Shown: positions 26,058 to 36,305, numbered from the stretch's first letter. The stretch is 64,000 nt of DNA from Alphaproteobacteria bacterium (GCA_018827375.1 JAHJYW010000049.1:124001-188000); one strand, 5' to 3'. Program-made: numbers and translations. The notes: a model not told the origin generated them from the letters alone.

Positions 26058-28130
26058 CTAGCTGCCGCTGCCCGTTTCAATTTTTGGCGTCAGGAGTTCG
26101 CGTACGAGCCGGAGTGATTTGCCTCGTGGACCAATGAGGTCCGGGTCAGCTTCAACGACCGCAGTTGCATCTTTCTTGGCTATGGCCAGCAGCTCTGCGT
26201 GCCGCGACAGCTCAATGACCCGGTAGTCCGTCGCACCTGCTTGACGCAGCCCGAGCATGTCGCCTGGCCCACGCAATTTGAAGTCGGCTTCAGCTATTTC
26301 AAAACCGTCTTCGGTACGCCGCAGTGTTTCCAGTCTCTCGCGGGCTGTGTCGCCAAGCGGTGGGCGATAGAGCAGTAAGCAGAATGACGGTTTATCCCCG
26401 CGCCCAACCCGTCCGCGAAGCTGGTGGAGCTGGGCGAGTCCAAATCCTTCGGCGCGTTCGATTACCATGATCGTCGCTTCCGGGACATCGACGCCAACCT
26501 CAATAACGGTGGTGGCGACGAGTATTCTCGTGCGGCCTGTCCTGAAATCCTCAAGCGCGGCATCCTTCTCGGTAGGTTTCAGCCGGCCGTGAACCAAACC
26601 GATCGGTACGCCTAATTGGTCGCTGAGTGCGGCGTGGCGTCCCACAGCTGTCGAATCATCGTCATCCACGTCGACCTTTGGGCACACCCAGAAGGCTCGC
26701 TCGCCGCGCCGGATGGCGCGCCCGACGGCATCAATGACCTCGTCTATTCGCGTGTCAGGTATGGCGCGTGTTTCAACCGGTTTCCGGCCCGGCGGCTTTT
26801 CATCGAGGATGGTCACATCCAGATCGCCATGTACGGCTTGCGCCATGGTGCGGGGGATAGGGGTGGCGCTCATGACGAGCATATGCGGGGATACGCCCTT
26901 GCCCACGAGGCGCATGCGATCCTGGACGCCAAACCGATGCTGTTCATCGACAATGATCAGGCCGAGATTTCGAAAGGAAACGGACTCCTGAAACAGGGCG
27001 TGCGTGCCAGCCACGATCTGTATCGAGCCATCCCCCATGCCCATAAGTGTTCCCTCACGGGCGGCACCCTTGTCGCGCCCGGTGAGGGAAGCGACGGTAT
27101 AGCCAAGTGGCGCGAGAAGGCTGTCCAGCGTTTCATATTGCTGGCGTGCGAGCACTTCTGTCGGCGCCATGAAAGCAGATTGGAAGCCCCCGGTAGCCGC
27201 CTGTACTGCAGCCATCGCCCCCACGAGTGTCTTGCCGGCGCCCACGTCGCCCTGAAGCATGCGCCGCATGGGGGATTGTCCCGACATGTCGTCGCTGATT
27301 TCGGCAACAGCCCGCACCTGCGCGCCTGTCTGCTGATAGGGCAGGGACCGCGCCAGCCGGGATTGTTCCACGGGGGCTTTGGGGATCGGCGGCGCTTTGC
27401 GGCGCTTGCGGCTAGCGCGGGCCAGCGCAAAGGCCGATTCCCGCGCAATCGCTTCATCATAGGCCAACCGCGTCCGGGCTGCTTCGAATGCGGCCTCATC
27501 ATATAGTGGTGGCGCATGTAGTCCGCTCAGCGCACTCCGGAAACCAGGCCAGCCTTTTTGGGCCACGAGATGCGGATCACCCCATTCAGGCAGATCATCG
27601 GGCACGCTCTCAAGCGCCTGGACTGCCAATGTATGCACACGCTTGTTCGTGAGACCGGCGGTCAGCCCGTAAATCGGCTCGACCTCGGGCGGGGGATCTC
27701 CCCGTGCAGGATCAACAATGTAGTCAGGATGGGTCATCTGGCGGTCGCCATTGAAGTCATCGACACGGCCTGAGACGATGCGCCTGGAGCCGATCGGAAA
27801 TTGTCCCTGAAGCCACCGTCCATCTGCGCGGAAGAAAGCCAGCGTCAGAAAGCCCGTGCCGTCGAACAGCTGGATCCTGTGGGGCGCCTTTTCCGAATGA
27901 GGTGCCTGATAGGCATGGACCTCGCCGCTTACGGTCGCGACTTCGCCAAAGACGACCTGATCAAAACCGTCGCGGACGCGCCGGTCTATCCAGCGCTCGG
28001 GTAAATGCAGCAGCAGGTCCCAAAGCGTATCGCCACCCACCAGTCGCTCCAGAAGCGGTTTCAGCTTCGGACCAACGCCAGATAGCGTTTCCAGCCCTGC
28101 AAACATGGGAAAAAGTCGCTCGTCTCGCAT
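26058..28130 (-). CDS. recG: ATP-dependent DNA helicase RecG
   Basis: Branch-migration helicase that reverses stalled forks. The product is 690 aa. The N-terminal wedge/OB domain includes DLLLHLPERWIDRR. The helicase core has Walker A GDVGAGKT, the DExH variant IIVDEQHRFGVQDR, VMSATPIPRTM, and the motif VI region LHQLRGRVGRGD. It ends with the RecG C-terminal domain. It is the only minus-strand gene between DUF502 and sdhE, and is divergent from sdhE across about 100 bp. Confidence 0.96.
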   Translation of the reverse strand: MRDERLFPMFAGLETLSGVGPKLKPLLERLVGGDTLWDLLLHLPERWIDRRVRDGFDQVVFGEVATVSGEVHAYQAPHSEKAPHRIQLFDGTGFLTLAFFRADGRWLQGQFPIGSRRIVSGRVDDFNGDRQMTHPDYIVDPARGDPPPEVEPIYGLTAGLTNKRVHTLAVQALESVPDDLPEWGDPHLVAQKGWPGFRSALSGLHAPPLYDEAAFEAARTRLAYDEAIARESAFALARASRKRRKAPPIPKAPVEQSRLARSLPYQQTGAQVRAVAEISDDMSGQSPMRRMLQGDVGAGKTLVGAMAAVQAATGGFQSAFMAPTEVLARQQYETLDSLLAPLGYTVASLTGRDKGAAREGTLMGMGDGSIQIVAGTHALFQESVSFRNLGLIIVDEQHRFGVQDRMRLVGKGVSPHMLVMSATPIPRTMAQAVHGDLDVTILDEKPPGRKPVETRAIPDTRIDEVIDAVGRAIRRGERAFWVCPKVDVDDDDSTAVGRHAALSDQLGVPIGLVHGRLKPTEKDAALEDFRTGRTRILVATTVIEVGVDVPEATIMVIERAEGFGLAQLHQLRGRVGRGDKPSFCLLLYRPPLGDTARERLETLRRTEDGFEIAEADFKLRGPGDMLGLRQAGATDYRVIELSRHAELLAIAKKDATAVVEADPDLIGPRGKSLRLVRELLTPKIETGSGS

Positions 28131-28229
28131 CCCAAAACTCTAGGCGTGCCGGCCCTTGCACACAATGCGTGGTTTACCTGTCCCGTTCGCAGCCTATATC
28201 GTTCAAGTCAGATTGGTCGGGAGCTATTC

Positions 28230-28490
28230 ATGGAAACAAGACGCCGAAAACTAACCTTCCGGGCATGGCGGCGTGGGTTCCGCGAAATGGATCTATATAT
28301 GGGGTCCTTCGCTGATCAATTCCTTCCGGAATTCAATGAGGCTGAACTCGACGAGTTTGCTCGCCTGCTGGATGTGCCCGACTGGGAAGTCTATGCTTGG
28401 CTCATTGGCCAGAAGGACGTGCCTGACAATCACAAGGGTCCGGTGCTGGACCAGCTCATCGCTTTCCGCTACGCCCCGCAGGCTGGCTGA
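28230..28490 (+). CDS. sdhE: Succinate dehydrogenase assembly factor SdhE
   Basis: FAD assembly factor that helps flavinylate SdhA, 86 aa from ATG 28230. It has the DUF339/Sdh5 signature: RRRKLTFRAWRRGFREMDLYMGSF containing the conserved RGxxE/MD-type motif, then DEFARLLDVPDWEVYAWL. The divergent recG-sdhE-mfd arrangement recurs in alphaproteobacteria. An upstream in-frame ATG at 28146 would add non-family residues. Confidence 0.93.
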   Translation: METRRRKLTFRAWRRGFREMDLYMGSFADQFLPEFNEAELDEFARLLDVPDWEVYAWLIGQKDVPDNHKGPVLDQLIAFRYAPQAG

Positions 28491-28537
28491 TCGAGTCAGC
28501 CCCAGCGCTTCAATCAAATTCTCTGCCAAAGATCAGG

Positions 28538-31500
28538 ATGACACCCGCCGACCTTCTAAAGTCCTTGAGCGGCCCCGCCAGCTTTGCCGGCGCACCCTTT
28601 GGTGCGGACCTGATCGCGTTCTGCAACGCTCTTGCCGCACGAGGCGGGATTGGCCTTTATGTCACGCGCGACGACAAGAGCGCCAATACGGCCCGGCGCC
28701 TTGCTCAATTTATCACCCCCCGCCTGGACAGTATCGACATTCCCGGCTGGGACACGCTGCCCTATGACCGGATCAGCCCCTCACCGAGCGTCGCTGCGCG
28801 CCGCTGCGCTGGGCTTGCCCGGGTCGCCCGCCATGATGCCTCGCAAGGCCCGTTGCTCGTTGTCACCACCGCCACATCGCTCGTCCAGCGCGCTCCGCCT
28901 GTGGCGACCCTGCGCCGTGCATCTTTCTCAGTGTCCATTGGCCAGTCAGTCGCCCAGAAGGACCTCACCGACTATCTCGCCGTAAATGGATATGTTCGCG
29001 CCAGCACTGTGCGCGAGCAGGGCGAATTTGCCATCCGGGGCGGTATTATCGATATCTTCCCGCCAACCGCTGGCGAACCTTACAGGCTCGACTTCTTCGG
29101 TGACACGCTCGAAACGCTGCGCACATTCGACACTGAAACGCAGCGCTCGACTGGCGACGCACGGTCGGTCGCTTTCGCGCCGGTCAGCGAAGTCCTTTTC
29201 GACGATGCGATTCTCAGCGGCTTCCGTGAACGTTATCTGGCGACCTTTGGCCCGCCCTCCGGCGACCAGATGTATGAATCCGCCCGCGCCTCCATCCGCC
29301 GGCAAGGCGTGGAGGCCTGGCTTCCGCTCTTTCATGACCATCTTGAAACCCTGTTCGACTATGTCGGCGATAAAGCGCTCATTGGTCTCGGGCACCTTGC
29401 GCCTGAATCGGCTTTCGAAAGGCTCACACAAGCACTCGACTACTATAACGCCCGTCTTGATGCTGCCGGCGGCGATGCCCACTCCGCGCGCGTGCTCGCG
29501 CCATCGACCCTCTATCTTGAGCCAGATGAAATCGACCAGTTGCTCGCAACGCATGCCGTCGTCAAATTCAGCCCAGCTGAAGCGTCAGGCGGCGCCTATG
29601 ATATGGGCGCCCGCATTGGTCGGGACTTTGCTCCTGAACGGCTAAGGGCAGACCAGAACATCTTTGAAGCCGCCATTGCGCATGCGCGTGCACTTTATGC
29701 TTCAGGCAAGCCCGTTGCGTTCGCTGCCTGGTCTGCTGGCTCTACCGATCGCCTGATCAATGTCATGGCGGACCATGGCCTGCCGGACCTTGCGCAAGTT
29801 CATTCGCTCGAAGCCGCACGCAAGACAGATTTCACGGTTGTGGAAATACCGCTCGAGTCAGGCTTCGTTACGCCTGACATTGCCATCATATCCGAGGCCG
29901 ACATTCTTGGTGACCGTCTTGCGGCGCCGCGCCGTCGACGCAAGACTGCCAGCTTCATCACCGATGCGACTGCGCTTTCTCCTGATGACCTGGTCGTCCA
30001 TGTTGATCACGGTGTGGGGCGCTATGTCGGCCTGAAAACGCTCGAATTGACTGGCGCGCCGCACGATTGCCTCCAGCTCGAATATGCTGGCGGCGACATG
30101 ATCTTCCTGCCGGTTGAGAATATCGACCTTATCAGCCGCTATGGTTCTGAAGAGTCTGAAAGCCAGCTGGACCGCCTCGGCGGCGCAGGTTGGCAGACGC
30201 GGAAGGCCAAGGCGAAGAAACGCATCCTTGAGATGGCGGCTGAACTAATGGCTGTGGCCGCAGAGCGTGCGTTGAAGCGCGCCGAAGCGCTCTCGGCAGG
30301 GCAGGGGATGTATGAAGAGTTCGCCGCGCGCTTCCCCTATGAAGAAACGGATGACCAGCTGAACGCCATTGAGGATGTTCTCGGCGACCTCGCGTCCGGG
30401 CGTCCGATGGACCGTCTCATCTGTGGTGATGTGGGCTTCGGCAAGACCGAGGTCGCATTGCGCGCAGCCTTCATGGCGGCGATGAGCGGCAAGCAGGTTG
30501 CCGTCATCGCGCCAACAACCTTGCTTGCAAGGCAGCACTTCAAGACATTCACAGAGCGTTTCGCTGGCTGGCCGCTCAAGGTGCGCCATCTATCGCGGCT
30601 CGTCGGTCAGCGCGAGTCCGTGGAGACCCGCGACGGCCTTACCGACGGAAGCGTGGACGTGGTTGTGGGAACCCATGCGCTTCTTGCCAAGGGAATGGAC
30701 TTCAAGCGGCTTGGTCTCCTGATCGTTGATGAGGAACAGCGGTTTGGCGTGAAGCACAAAGAGCGCCTGAAAGAACTGAAGGCGGATGTGCACGTACTGA
30801 CGCTGTCTGCGACACCCATTCCGCGGACGCTGCAAATGGCACTCACGGGCATCCGCGACCTGTCCATCATTGCAACGCCGCCCGTCGACCGTCTTTCCGT
30901 CCGTACCTACATCACGGAAGAAGACACGGTCACTTTACGCGAAGCGCTGCTGCGCGAGAAATATCGCGGCGGTCAGGCCTTCTTTGTCGCGCCGCGCATT
31001 CAGGATCTCGACAAGCTCGAGCAGTTCCTGTCGACGCAGGTTCCGGAAGTGTCCTTCGTTGTGGCCCACGGCCAGATGGCGGCAGGCGAACTCGAAGACA
31101 TTATGAATGCTTTCTATGAGGGCAAGTATGATGTGCTTCTGTCGACCACTATTGTCGAAAGCGGCCTGGACATCCCCCGCGCAAACACGCTGATCATCCA
31201 TCGGGCGGACATGTTCGGTCTTGCCCAGCTCTATCAGCTGCGCGGCCGTGTCGGGCGGTCCAAGTTGCGCGCCTATGCCTATTTCACAACGCCGCGCGAC
31301 CGCGTTGTGACGGAGATGGCCGAGAAGCGATTGAAAATTCTCCAGTCGCTCGACAGCCTCGGTGCCGGCTTCCAACTCGCCAGCCACGACCTCGACATGC
31401 GGGGATCAGGCAACCTTCTTGGCGACCAGCAGTCAGGACAGGTCCGCGAAGTCGGCGTGGAACTCTATCAGTCCATGCTTGAGGATGCTGTAAAAGCGCT

Positions 31501-31999
31501 TCAGGCGGGCGCCCGTGGGGAGGATGACGTGGTTGACGATTGGTCTCCCCAGATCAATCTCGGCGTGGCGGTTCTTATTCCGGAAGAGTACGTCGAAGAT
31601 CTTACGATCCGGCTCTCGCTGTACCGGCGTCTCGCTGAAATCAGCACAGCAGAAGAGCGCGAGTCCTTCGCAGCGGAACTTATCGATCGCTTTGGCCCGC
31701 TACCTGAGCCAACCCGTCAGCTGCTTGAAGTCACGGCAATCAAGGTCCAGTGCAAGGCGCTCGGGATTTCCAAGCTGGATTCCGGCATCAAAGGCGCGGT
31801 GTTTGCGTTCCGCCCCGACACGATCATGGACCCAGCGCGTCTGATGGAACTCGTCCGGACCCGTCCTAATGTGCTGAAGTTGCGGCCTGATTCGAAACTG
31901 GTTCATTCCGGGCTTGGGGGAGAACCTGAACGCCGGCTATTAGCAGTGAGGGCTTTTCTAAAAGAATTGGAATCTGTCACAGGCCGAGTGTCGGCCTAG
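28538..31999 (+). CDS. mfd: Transcription-repair coupling factor Mfd
   Basis: Translocase that removes RNA polymerase stalled at lesions and recruits UvrA. The product is 1153 aa, full length. The N-terminal UvrB-like domain includes GWDTLPYDRISPS and REQGEFAIRGGIIDIFPP. The RNA polymerase interaction domain begins around DLVVHVDHGVGRYVGL. The RecG-like motor has GDVGFGKTEVALRAAF, LLIVDEEQRFGVKHKE and LYQLRGRVGRSK. The TRG segment and the C-terminal D7 domain follow. Its stop overlaps the convergent PopA-like gene by four bases (CTAG). Confidence 0.96.
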   Translation: MTPADLLKSLSGPASFAGAPFGADLIAFCNALAARGGIGLYVTRDDKSANTARRLAQFITPRLDSIDIPGWDTLPYDRISPSPSVAARRCAGLARVARHDASQGPLLVVTTATSLVQRAPPVATLRRASFSVSIGQSVAQKDLTDYLAVNGYVRASTVREQGEFAIRGGIIDIFPPTAGEPYRLDFFGDTLETLRTFDTETQRSTGDARSVAFAPVSEVLFDDAILSGFRERYLATFGPPSGDQMYESARASIRRQGVEAWLPLFHDHLETLFDYVGDKALIGLGHLAPESAFERLTQALDYYNARLDAAGGDAHSARVLAPSTLYLEPDEIDQLLATHAVVKFSPAEASGGAYDMGARIGRDFAPERLRADQNIFEAAIAHARALYASGKPVAFAAWSAGSTDRLINVMADHGLPDLAQVHSLEAARKTDFTVVEIPLESGFVTPDIAIISEADILGDRLAAPRRRRKTASFITDATALSPDDLVVHVDHGVGRYVGLKTLELTGAPHDCLQLEYAGGDMIFLPVENIDLISRYGSEESESQLDRLGGAGWQTRKAKAKKRILEMAAELMAVAAERALKRAEALSAGQGMYEEFAARFPYEETDDQLNAIEDVLGDLASGRPMDRLICGDVGFGKTEVALRAAFMAAMSGKQVAVIAPTTLLARQHFKTFTERFAGWPLKVRHLSRLVGQRESVETRDGLTDGSVDVVVGTHALLAKGMDFKRLGLLIVDEEQRFGVKHKERLKELKADVHVLTLSATPIPRTLQMALTGIRDLSIIATPPVDRLSVRTYITEEDTVTLREALLREKYRGGQAFFVAPRIQDLDKLEQFLSTQVPEVSFVVAHGQMAAGELEDIMNAFYEGKYDVLLSTTIVESGLDIPRANTLIIHRADMFGLAQLYQLRGRVGRSKLRAYAYFTTPRDRVVTEMAEKRLKILQSLDSLGAGFQLASHDLDMRGSGNLLGDQQSGQVREVGVELYQSMLEDAVKALQAGARGEDDVVDDWSPQINLGVAVLIPEEYVEDLTIRLSLYRRLAEISTAEERESFAAELIDRFGPLPEPTRQLLEVTAIKVQCKALGISKLDSGIKGAVFAFRPDTIMDPARLMELVRTRPNVLKLRPDSKLVHSGLGGEPERRLLAVRAFLKELESVTGRVSA

Positions 32000-33255
32000 G
32001 CGGCTTCAAGGCGCATGAACGGTCCGGATAGTCCAGTCTCAAGAAATGTCCTTGCCGAATGGTAGGCGCGCTTTTCCACGACGCGCCAGTTCAGCACTAC
32101 ATCCGACAGGCCTTCCAGCTCTGCGACTTTAGTCGCTATGCGAGTCGCCAGTCTTGCGCCGCCACGATAAGGCGTGGCTGGCAGGGAGATGCCGAGGATA
32201 CCTGCTGAGAGCGCAGCTGCGCAGTCTGTTTCGCGCAGCAGAGGACGCAGGCATTCTGCTACTGTTTTGAGAACCTGACGGTCAGTTCGGCGCTCACCGG
32301 TTAGCTTCAGCACGACGAGGCTAAGGGGATCAGCGCGCTGATTTGCGACGGCGATTTGGCGTTCGAGGTGGGATTCAAGAAAGCGTCGCGAAAAAAGGCC
32401 TGTCGCCAGGTCCCTTGCCGCCGGCACAAGTGCGGAAGAATAATCGACCGGACGCAAGGCATTGTATTTGCGCGCCAGTGCTTCGATCCGGTTGGCAACG
32501 AGCTGTGCCTGATCCTGGCACTCGATGATCTCGTCTGCATGCGCCTGGATTGTTTTCATGGCCTCGGATGCCTGGCTGTCCCCGTTCGCCAATGCGAAGA
32601 TCGGCACGCTGCTAAGCATGTCACCCGCTTGCGGGCCTTGAATATGAATTGCGTCGAGCGCCTGTTCAGATGTCAGGTCGAATAGCGCCGCTGTGAAGCG
32701 TCGGCTCGAGAGGTAGTCGCGCACGGTGCTAGGGGAAATAGCTGCCGTCAGCGACAGTCCCCGGGCTTTCAGCGCGCCCTGCAGAGACAGAAATATGGGC
32801 GACCCCTCACCGACATATATCAGTTCAGGTGAGGTATGGGCTGAGCTATCAGGTGGACTCATTCCAAACGCGCGAGCGGTTTCTGCGCGGATCGCGACTT
32901 CCGCGTTACGGGATTCGCGCCGCGCGAGGGCCGCAAGCCGCCCCTTGAGCATCGTAAGGTCACGGTCGCGCCTTAGCGTGATGACGTCTGAGAGGTTTAG
33001 CCCGACGTCCGACACATCGAGGATAATCATGGGTCGCGACAGGCCACGCATGCAGGCACGCGCGCAATACTCCAGCGTCGTCCGCGAGACGCTCTCGATA
33101 TCTACTAGCAGGGGGCCATTGGATTCAAAATCCAGTTGTTCACTGGCCGCATAGGGTCTCAATCCGCTGGAGCGCAGTCGCGACATGATTAACTCGAGGC
33201 GAGGACTGGTCGCAGCAATTTCGATAGGTGGGTCCAGATAGGACATATCAGACAT
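31996..33255 (-). CDS. popA: PopA-like c-di-GMP effector with degenerate GGDEF domain
   Basis: 419 aa. Two receiver-like segments appear at about 15-125 (with LLVDIES and MIILDVSD) and 145-260 (ELIYVGEGSP, TAALFDLTSEQAL). A GGDEF-fold domain starts at DLATGLFSRRFLESHLERQI (about 282-301). The active-site motif is SAGIL at 350-354 instead of GGDEF, so cyclase activity should be lost. The allosteric I-site RETD at 341-344 is intact and correctly placed five residues before it. This REC-REC-degenerate GGDEF layout with a kept I-site is that of Caulobacter PopA, which binds c-di-GMP and targets CtrA for degradation. Orthology is inferred from layout and not tested by alignment. Confidence 0.68.
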   Translation of the reverse strand: MSDMSYLDPPIEIAATSPRLELIMSRLRSSGLRPYAASEQLDFESNGPLLVDIESVSRTTLEYCARACMRGLSRPMIILDVSDVGLNLSDVITLRRDRDLTMLKGRLAALARRESRNAEVAIRAETARAFGMSPPDSSAHTSPELIYVGEGSPIFLSLQGALKARGLSLTAAISPSTVRDYLSSRRFTAALFDLTSEQALDAIHIQGPQAGDMLSSVPIFALANGDSQASEAMKTIQAHADEIIECQDQAQLVANRIEALARKYNALRPVDYSSALVPAARDLATGLFSRRFLESHLERQIAVANQRADPLSLVVLKLTGERRTDRQVLKTVAECLRPLLRETDCAAALSAGILGISLPATPYRGGARLATRIATKVAELEGLSDVVLNWRVVEKRAYHSARTFLETGLSGPFMRLEAA

Positions 33256-33370
33256 GAAACACTCAAAACGCTTCGAAGGGCGACGCTAGGACACCCCTTT
33301 CTTTTGCGCGTTCGACACTTAATGTTCCGCTAATCGGGCCCACAGGGCCATAATTGAACGGGAGAGAATG

Positions 33371-34468
33371 ATGGCAAGCGGGCCACTGGACGGCGTCAAA
33401 ATTGTTGAATTTGCGGGAATCGGCCCGGGGCCGTTTTGCGGTATGCTGCTGTCCGACATGGGCGCGGATGTGATCCGTATTGATCGACCCGGTAACGGGA
33501 AGCCAGGACGTGCGGCTGATGTGATGAGCCGAGGCCGTCGCTCGATCAGCCTGAACCTCAAGGATCCGGCCGATGTCGAAGTTGCGCTCAAACTGATGGA
33601 GAAGGCGGATGGGCTTATCGAAGGCTTCCGTCCCGGTGTCATGGAGCGGAACGGCCTTGGTCCTGATGTAGCGCTCGCCCGCAACCCGAAGCTCGTTTAT
33701 GGCCGGATGACAGGCTGGGGCCAGTTCGGCTCCCTTTCTCAGGCAGCGGGTCACGACCTGAACTATATCTCGCTGACAGGCGCGCTCTATGCGATGGGCC
33801 GTAAGGGTGAGCGTCCAAGCCCACCACTGAACCTCGTCGGCGACTATGGCGGCGGCGCACTCTATCTGGCCATGGGCCTTCTTGCTGCCATTGTAAGCGT
33901 CAAGAACGGTGGTAAGGGTCAGGTTATCGATGTCGCGATGACTGATGGGGCAGCTTCACTGGCAACCATGTTCTTTGGTATGAAGGCCATGGGCGTGTGG
34001 ACCGACGACAGGGAATCAAACCTGCTTGATGGCGGCGCGCACTTCTATGACACCTATGAATGCAGCGACGGACAGTGGGTATCTATTGGCTCGATTGAAC
34101 CGCAATTCTACGCGCTACTTCTCGAAAAGGCGGGGATCACTGACCCGGAATTCCAGGCACAGATGGATCGTTCCAAGTGGGGTGACTTGAAAGCCAAACT
34201 TACGACGCTCTTCAAGACCAAGACCCGTGACGAATGGTGCGCCGTCATGGAAGGGACGGACATCTGCTTTGCGCCGGTCCTCTCGATGGCGGAGGCGCCG
34301 CATCACCCCCACAATGCCGAACGCAAGACATTCGTCGAAGTTGAAGGCGTCATGCAGCCGGCACCGGCACCACGCTTTTCGGGTACACCGGCTGCAATCC
34401 AACGGCGTCCCGCAGGGGTTGGCGAACACACAGAGGAAATCCTCAGCGACTGGCAGGTCAGTCGCTGA
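33371..34468 (+). CDS. Alpha-methylacyl-CoA racemase (family III CoA transferase fold)
   Basis: Epimerises 2-methylacyl-CoA esters so that beta-oxidation can proceed. The product is 365 aa. The start [32 protein letters not shown] is typical. The catalytic His128 ([10 protein letters not shown]) and Asp158 (VGDYGGG) are 30 residues apart, as in the mycobacterial MCR enzyme, and the Glu of SIEPQFYA is also present. These residues separate it from formyl-CoA transferases. Two ATGs stand in tandem at 33368 and 33371; the second has better spacing from GGAG. Confidence 0.87.
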   Translation: MASGPLDGVKIVEFAGIGPGPFCGMLLSDMGADVIRIDRPGNGKPGRAADVMSRGRRSISLNLKDPADVEVALKLMEKADGLIEGFRPGVMERNGLGPDVALARNPKLVYGRMTGWGQFGSLSQAAGHDLNYISLTGALYAMGRKGERPSPPLNLVGDYGGGALYLAMGLLAAIVSVKNGGKGQVIDVAMTDGAASLATMFFGMKAMGVWTDDRESNLLDGGAHFYDTYECSDGQWVSIGSIEPQFYALLLEKAGITDPEFQAQMDRSKWGDLKAKLTTLFKTKTRDEWCAVMEGTDICFAPVLSMAEAPHHPHNAERKTFVEVEGVMQPAPAPRFSGTPAAIQRRPAGVGEHTEEILSDWQVSR

Positions 34469-34621
34469 TCTTCTGAACCGTCACTCGCCTCGCAGGTGAA
34501 CAGAAGATAACCGTCAGTCTTGGGGACGTTCAGGTTGGATTAGCTATTAATGTGACTGTCGATGCCGCGTTTTTAGGCTTTTTGCCGGAACAAAGGCTCG
34601 ACGTCCTTCTTGCTTTACCTT

Positions 34622-34648
34622 GGCCGCCCTTTGGGGCGGTCATTTTCT
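34622..34648 (+). terminator. Probable terminator hairpin between the racemase and dipeptidase genes
   Basis: An 8-bp GC-rich stem GGCCGCCC / GGGCGGTC (one G-U pair) is followed by ATTTTCTT. The T run is short and interrupted, so termination may be weak. It lies about 150 bases after the racemase stop and 60 before the dipeptidase start. Confidence 0.6.
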
Positions 34649-34707
34649 TGCGCCCCGTTCGTTTACCGATAAGGTCAGCCCATTCAAATAAGAATGAGGG
34701 CTGTAAA

Positions 34708-35958
34708 TTGAAAATCGCATTGACGAGCGTTCTGGCGCTGACACTGGTTGCCTGTTCCGAGAAGGCGCCAGCGCCAGTAGAGCCAGCTGCACCACCAGAA
34801 ACCGCAGCTGAAATTCATGAGCGCATGCTCGTCCTGGATAGCCACCTCGACACGCCAGCCAATCTTTCAAATGCCGATTTCGACATTATCGCCGATAACC
34901 CCAGTGTGCTCGGAAGTGTTCAGGTGGACCTGCCGAAGATGGAGCGCGGCGGCCTTGATGGGGGTTTCTGGGTCACATTCACGCCGCAAGGCCCAATGGA
35001 TCCGGCGTCGTATGAAGCTGCCAAGCAGGCGGCCCTAACCCGCAACCAGGAAATCCACGACATGGTCGCGGCGCATCCTGATTCGTTCGAGCTTGCTTAC
35101 ACATCTGATGATGCGGCCCGAATCGCTGCCGAAGGCAAACGGGTCGTCTATATGTCGATCGAGAACAGCTATCCGCTCGGCACGGAAATCTCGATGGTGG
35201 AGGAATTCTACAATCGCGGCGTGCGCATGATTGGTCCGGTCCACTTCCGCGACAACCAGTTTGCGGATAGCGCAACCGATCTCGGCGCCAATGATTACGG
35301 TGGTCTTAGCCCCCTCGGTGAGGAACTGGTCAAGGAAGCCAACCGGCTCGGAATGATGCTGGACGGCTCACACGCCTCTGATTCGACGGTTGATGACCTG
35401 ATCGCGCTTTCGACCACGCCGCTCATACTGTCACACACCGGTGTGAAGGCGGTTTACGATCATCCGCGCAATATCGACGATGCACTCCTTCGCAAAGTGG
35501 CAGAGGATGGCGGCGTAATTCAGATCAACGCCTATGGCGGTTATCTCGAACAGCTGACCCCAACTCCGGAGCGTCAGGCGGCGCTTGATGAGATGCAGAA
35601 GGAGTTCGAAGGCATTTCACCGGCGACGGCAGATGCCGAGACCCGGGATCGCTATATCGCCCGCATGGAAGAGATTGAAAACCAGTTTCCGGCACCGCGC
35701 TCTACGTTCGAAAAGTTCATGGAGCATATGAATCACGCGCTTGAGGTCGTGGGTCCGGACCATATCGGCATGGGTGCTGACTGGGACGGCGGCGGCGGTG
35801 TCGTGGGCATGGAGGACGTGTCGTTCCTGGCAAAAGTCACCGAAGCCCTTCTGGCTGAGGGTTATTCCGAGGAAGATGTCCAGAAAATCTGGAGCGGCAA
35901 CATGCTGCGCCTGATGAAACAGGTCGAAGAGGCGAAGGCGGCGCCAAAAGCCGAATAG
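34708..35958 (+). CDS. Lipoprotein membrane dipeptidase (peptidase M19)
   Basis: Zinc dipeptidase of the renal dipeptidase family, exported as a lipoprotein, 416 aa. The start is TTG 34708 with GAGGG upstream, giving a lipoprotein signal KIALTSVLALTLVAC with lipobox LVAC at residue 16. The catalytic domain has LDSHLDTPANL (metal HxD), the bridging Glu in YMSIENSYPLG, the metal His of LDGSHASDSTVDD, ILSHTGVKAVYDHPRN and GMGADWDGGG. The frame is open back to 34552, but that N-terminus has no export signal. Confidence 0.9.
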   Translation: MKIALTSVLALTLVACSEKAPAPVEPAAPPETAAEIHERMLVLDSHLDTPANLSNADFDIIADNPSVLGSVQVDLPKMERGGLDGGFWVTFTPQGPMDPASYEAAKQAALTRNQEIHDMVAAHPDSFELAYTSDDAARIAAEGKRVVYMSIENSYPLGTEISMVEEFYNRGVRMIGPVHFRDNQFADSATDLGANDYGGLSPLGEELVKEANRLGMMLDGSHASDSTVDDLIALSTTPLILSHTGVKAVYDHPRNIDDALLRKVAEDGGVIQINAYGGYLEQLTPTPERQAALDEMQKEFEGISPATADAETRDRYIARMEEIENQFPAPRSTFEKFMEHMNHALEVVGPDHIGMGADWDGGGGVVGMEDVSFLAKVTEALLAEGYSEEDVQKIWSGNMLRLMKQVEEAKAAPKAE

Positions 35959-36081
35959 GGCGGGGGAAAGCATAATTCGCGGGTTTGGTGATCTTCAGAC
36001 CTTGCAAAGCTTCTTGGGCGTCTGTATGAGGCCCGTTCCAATTCACACGCTGAAAATGCGCTTCAATCCCGGATACCTGTC

Positions 36082-36267
36082 ATGGCAGTTCCAAAGAGCA
36101 AGATCTCCAAGTCCCGCCGCGGCATGCGCCGTTCGCACGACCGTCTTGATATGAACACCTATATCGAAGACGCCCAGTCGGGCGAGCTTCGCCGTCCGCA
36201 CCATATTGACCTGAAAACCGGCGTATACCGCGGTCGTCAGGTTCTTGAGCCGAAGGACGACATCTAG
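36082..36267 (+). CDS. rpmF: Ribosomal protein bL32
   Basis: 61 aa large-subunit protein. The start [22 protein letters not shown] is the invariant bL32 signature. No zinc-binding Cys motif is present, as is common in proteobacteria. It stands alone between the dipeptidase and enolase genes and is followed by a strong terminator. Confidence 0.96.
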   Translation: MAVPKSKISKSRRGMRRSHDRLDMNTYIEDAQSGELRRPHHIDLKTGVYRGRQVLEPKDDI

Positions 36268-36305
36268 TCAGGTTGCGCATTTGCGCGCACAAGACTAAGG
36301 CTTCC

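Noticed and set aside
26616-27506. A 296-codon plus-strand frame inside recG
   Set aside because: It lies entirely within the RecG helicase core on the opposite strand, whose motifs are clear.
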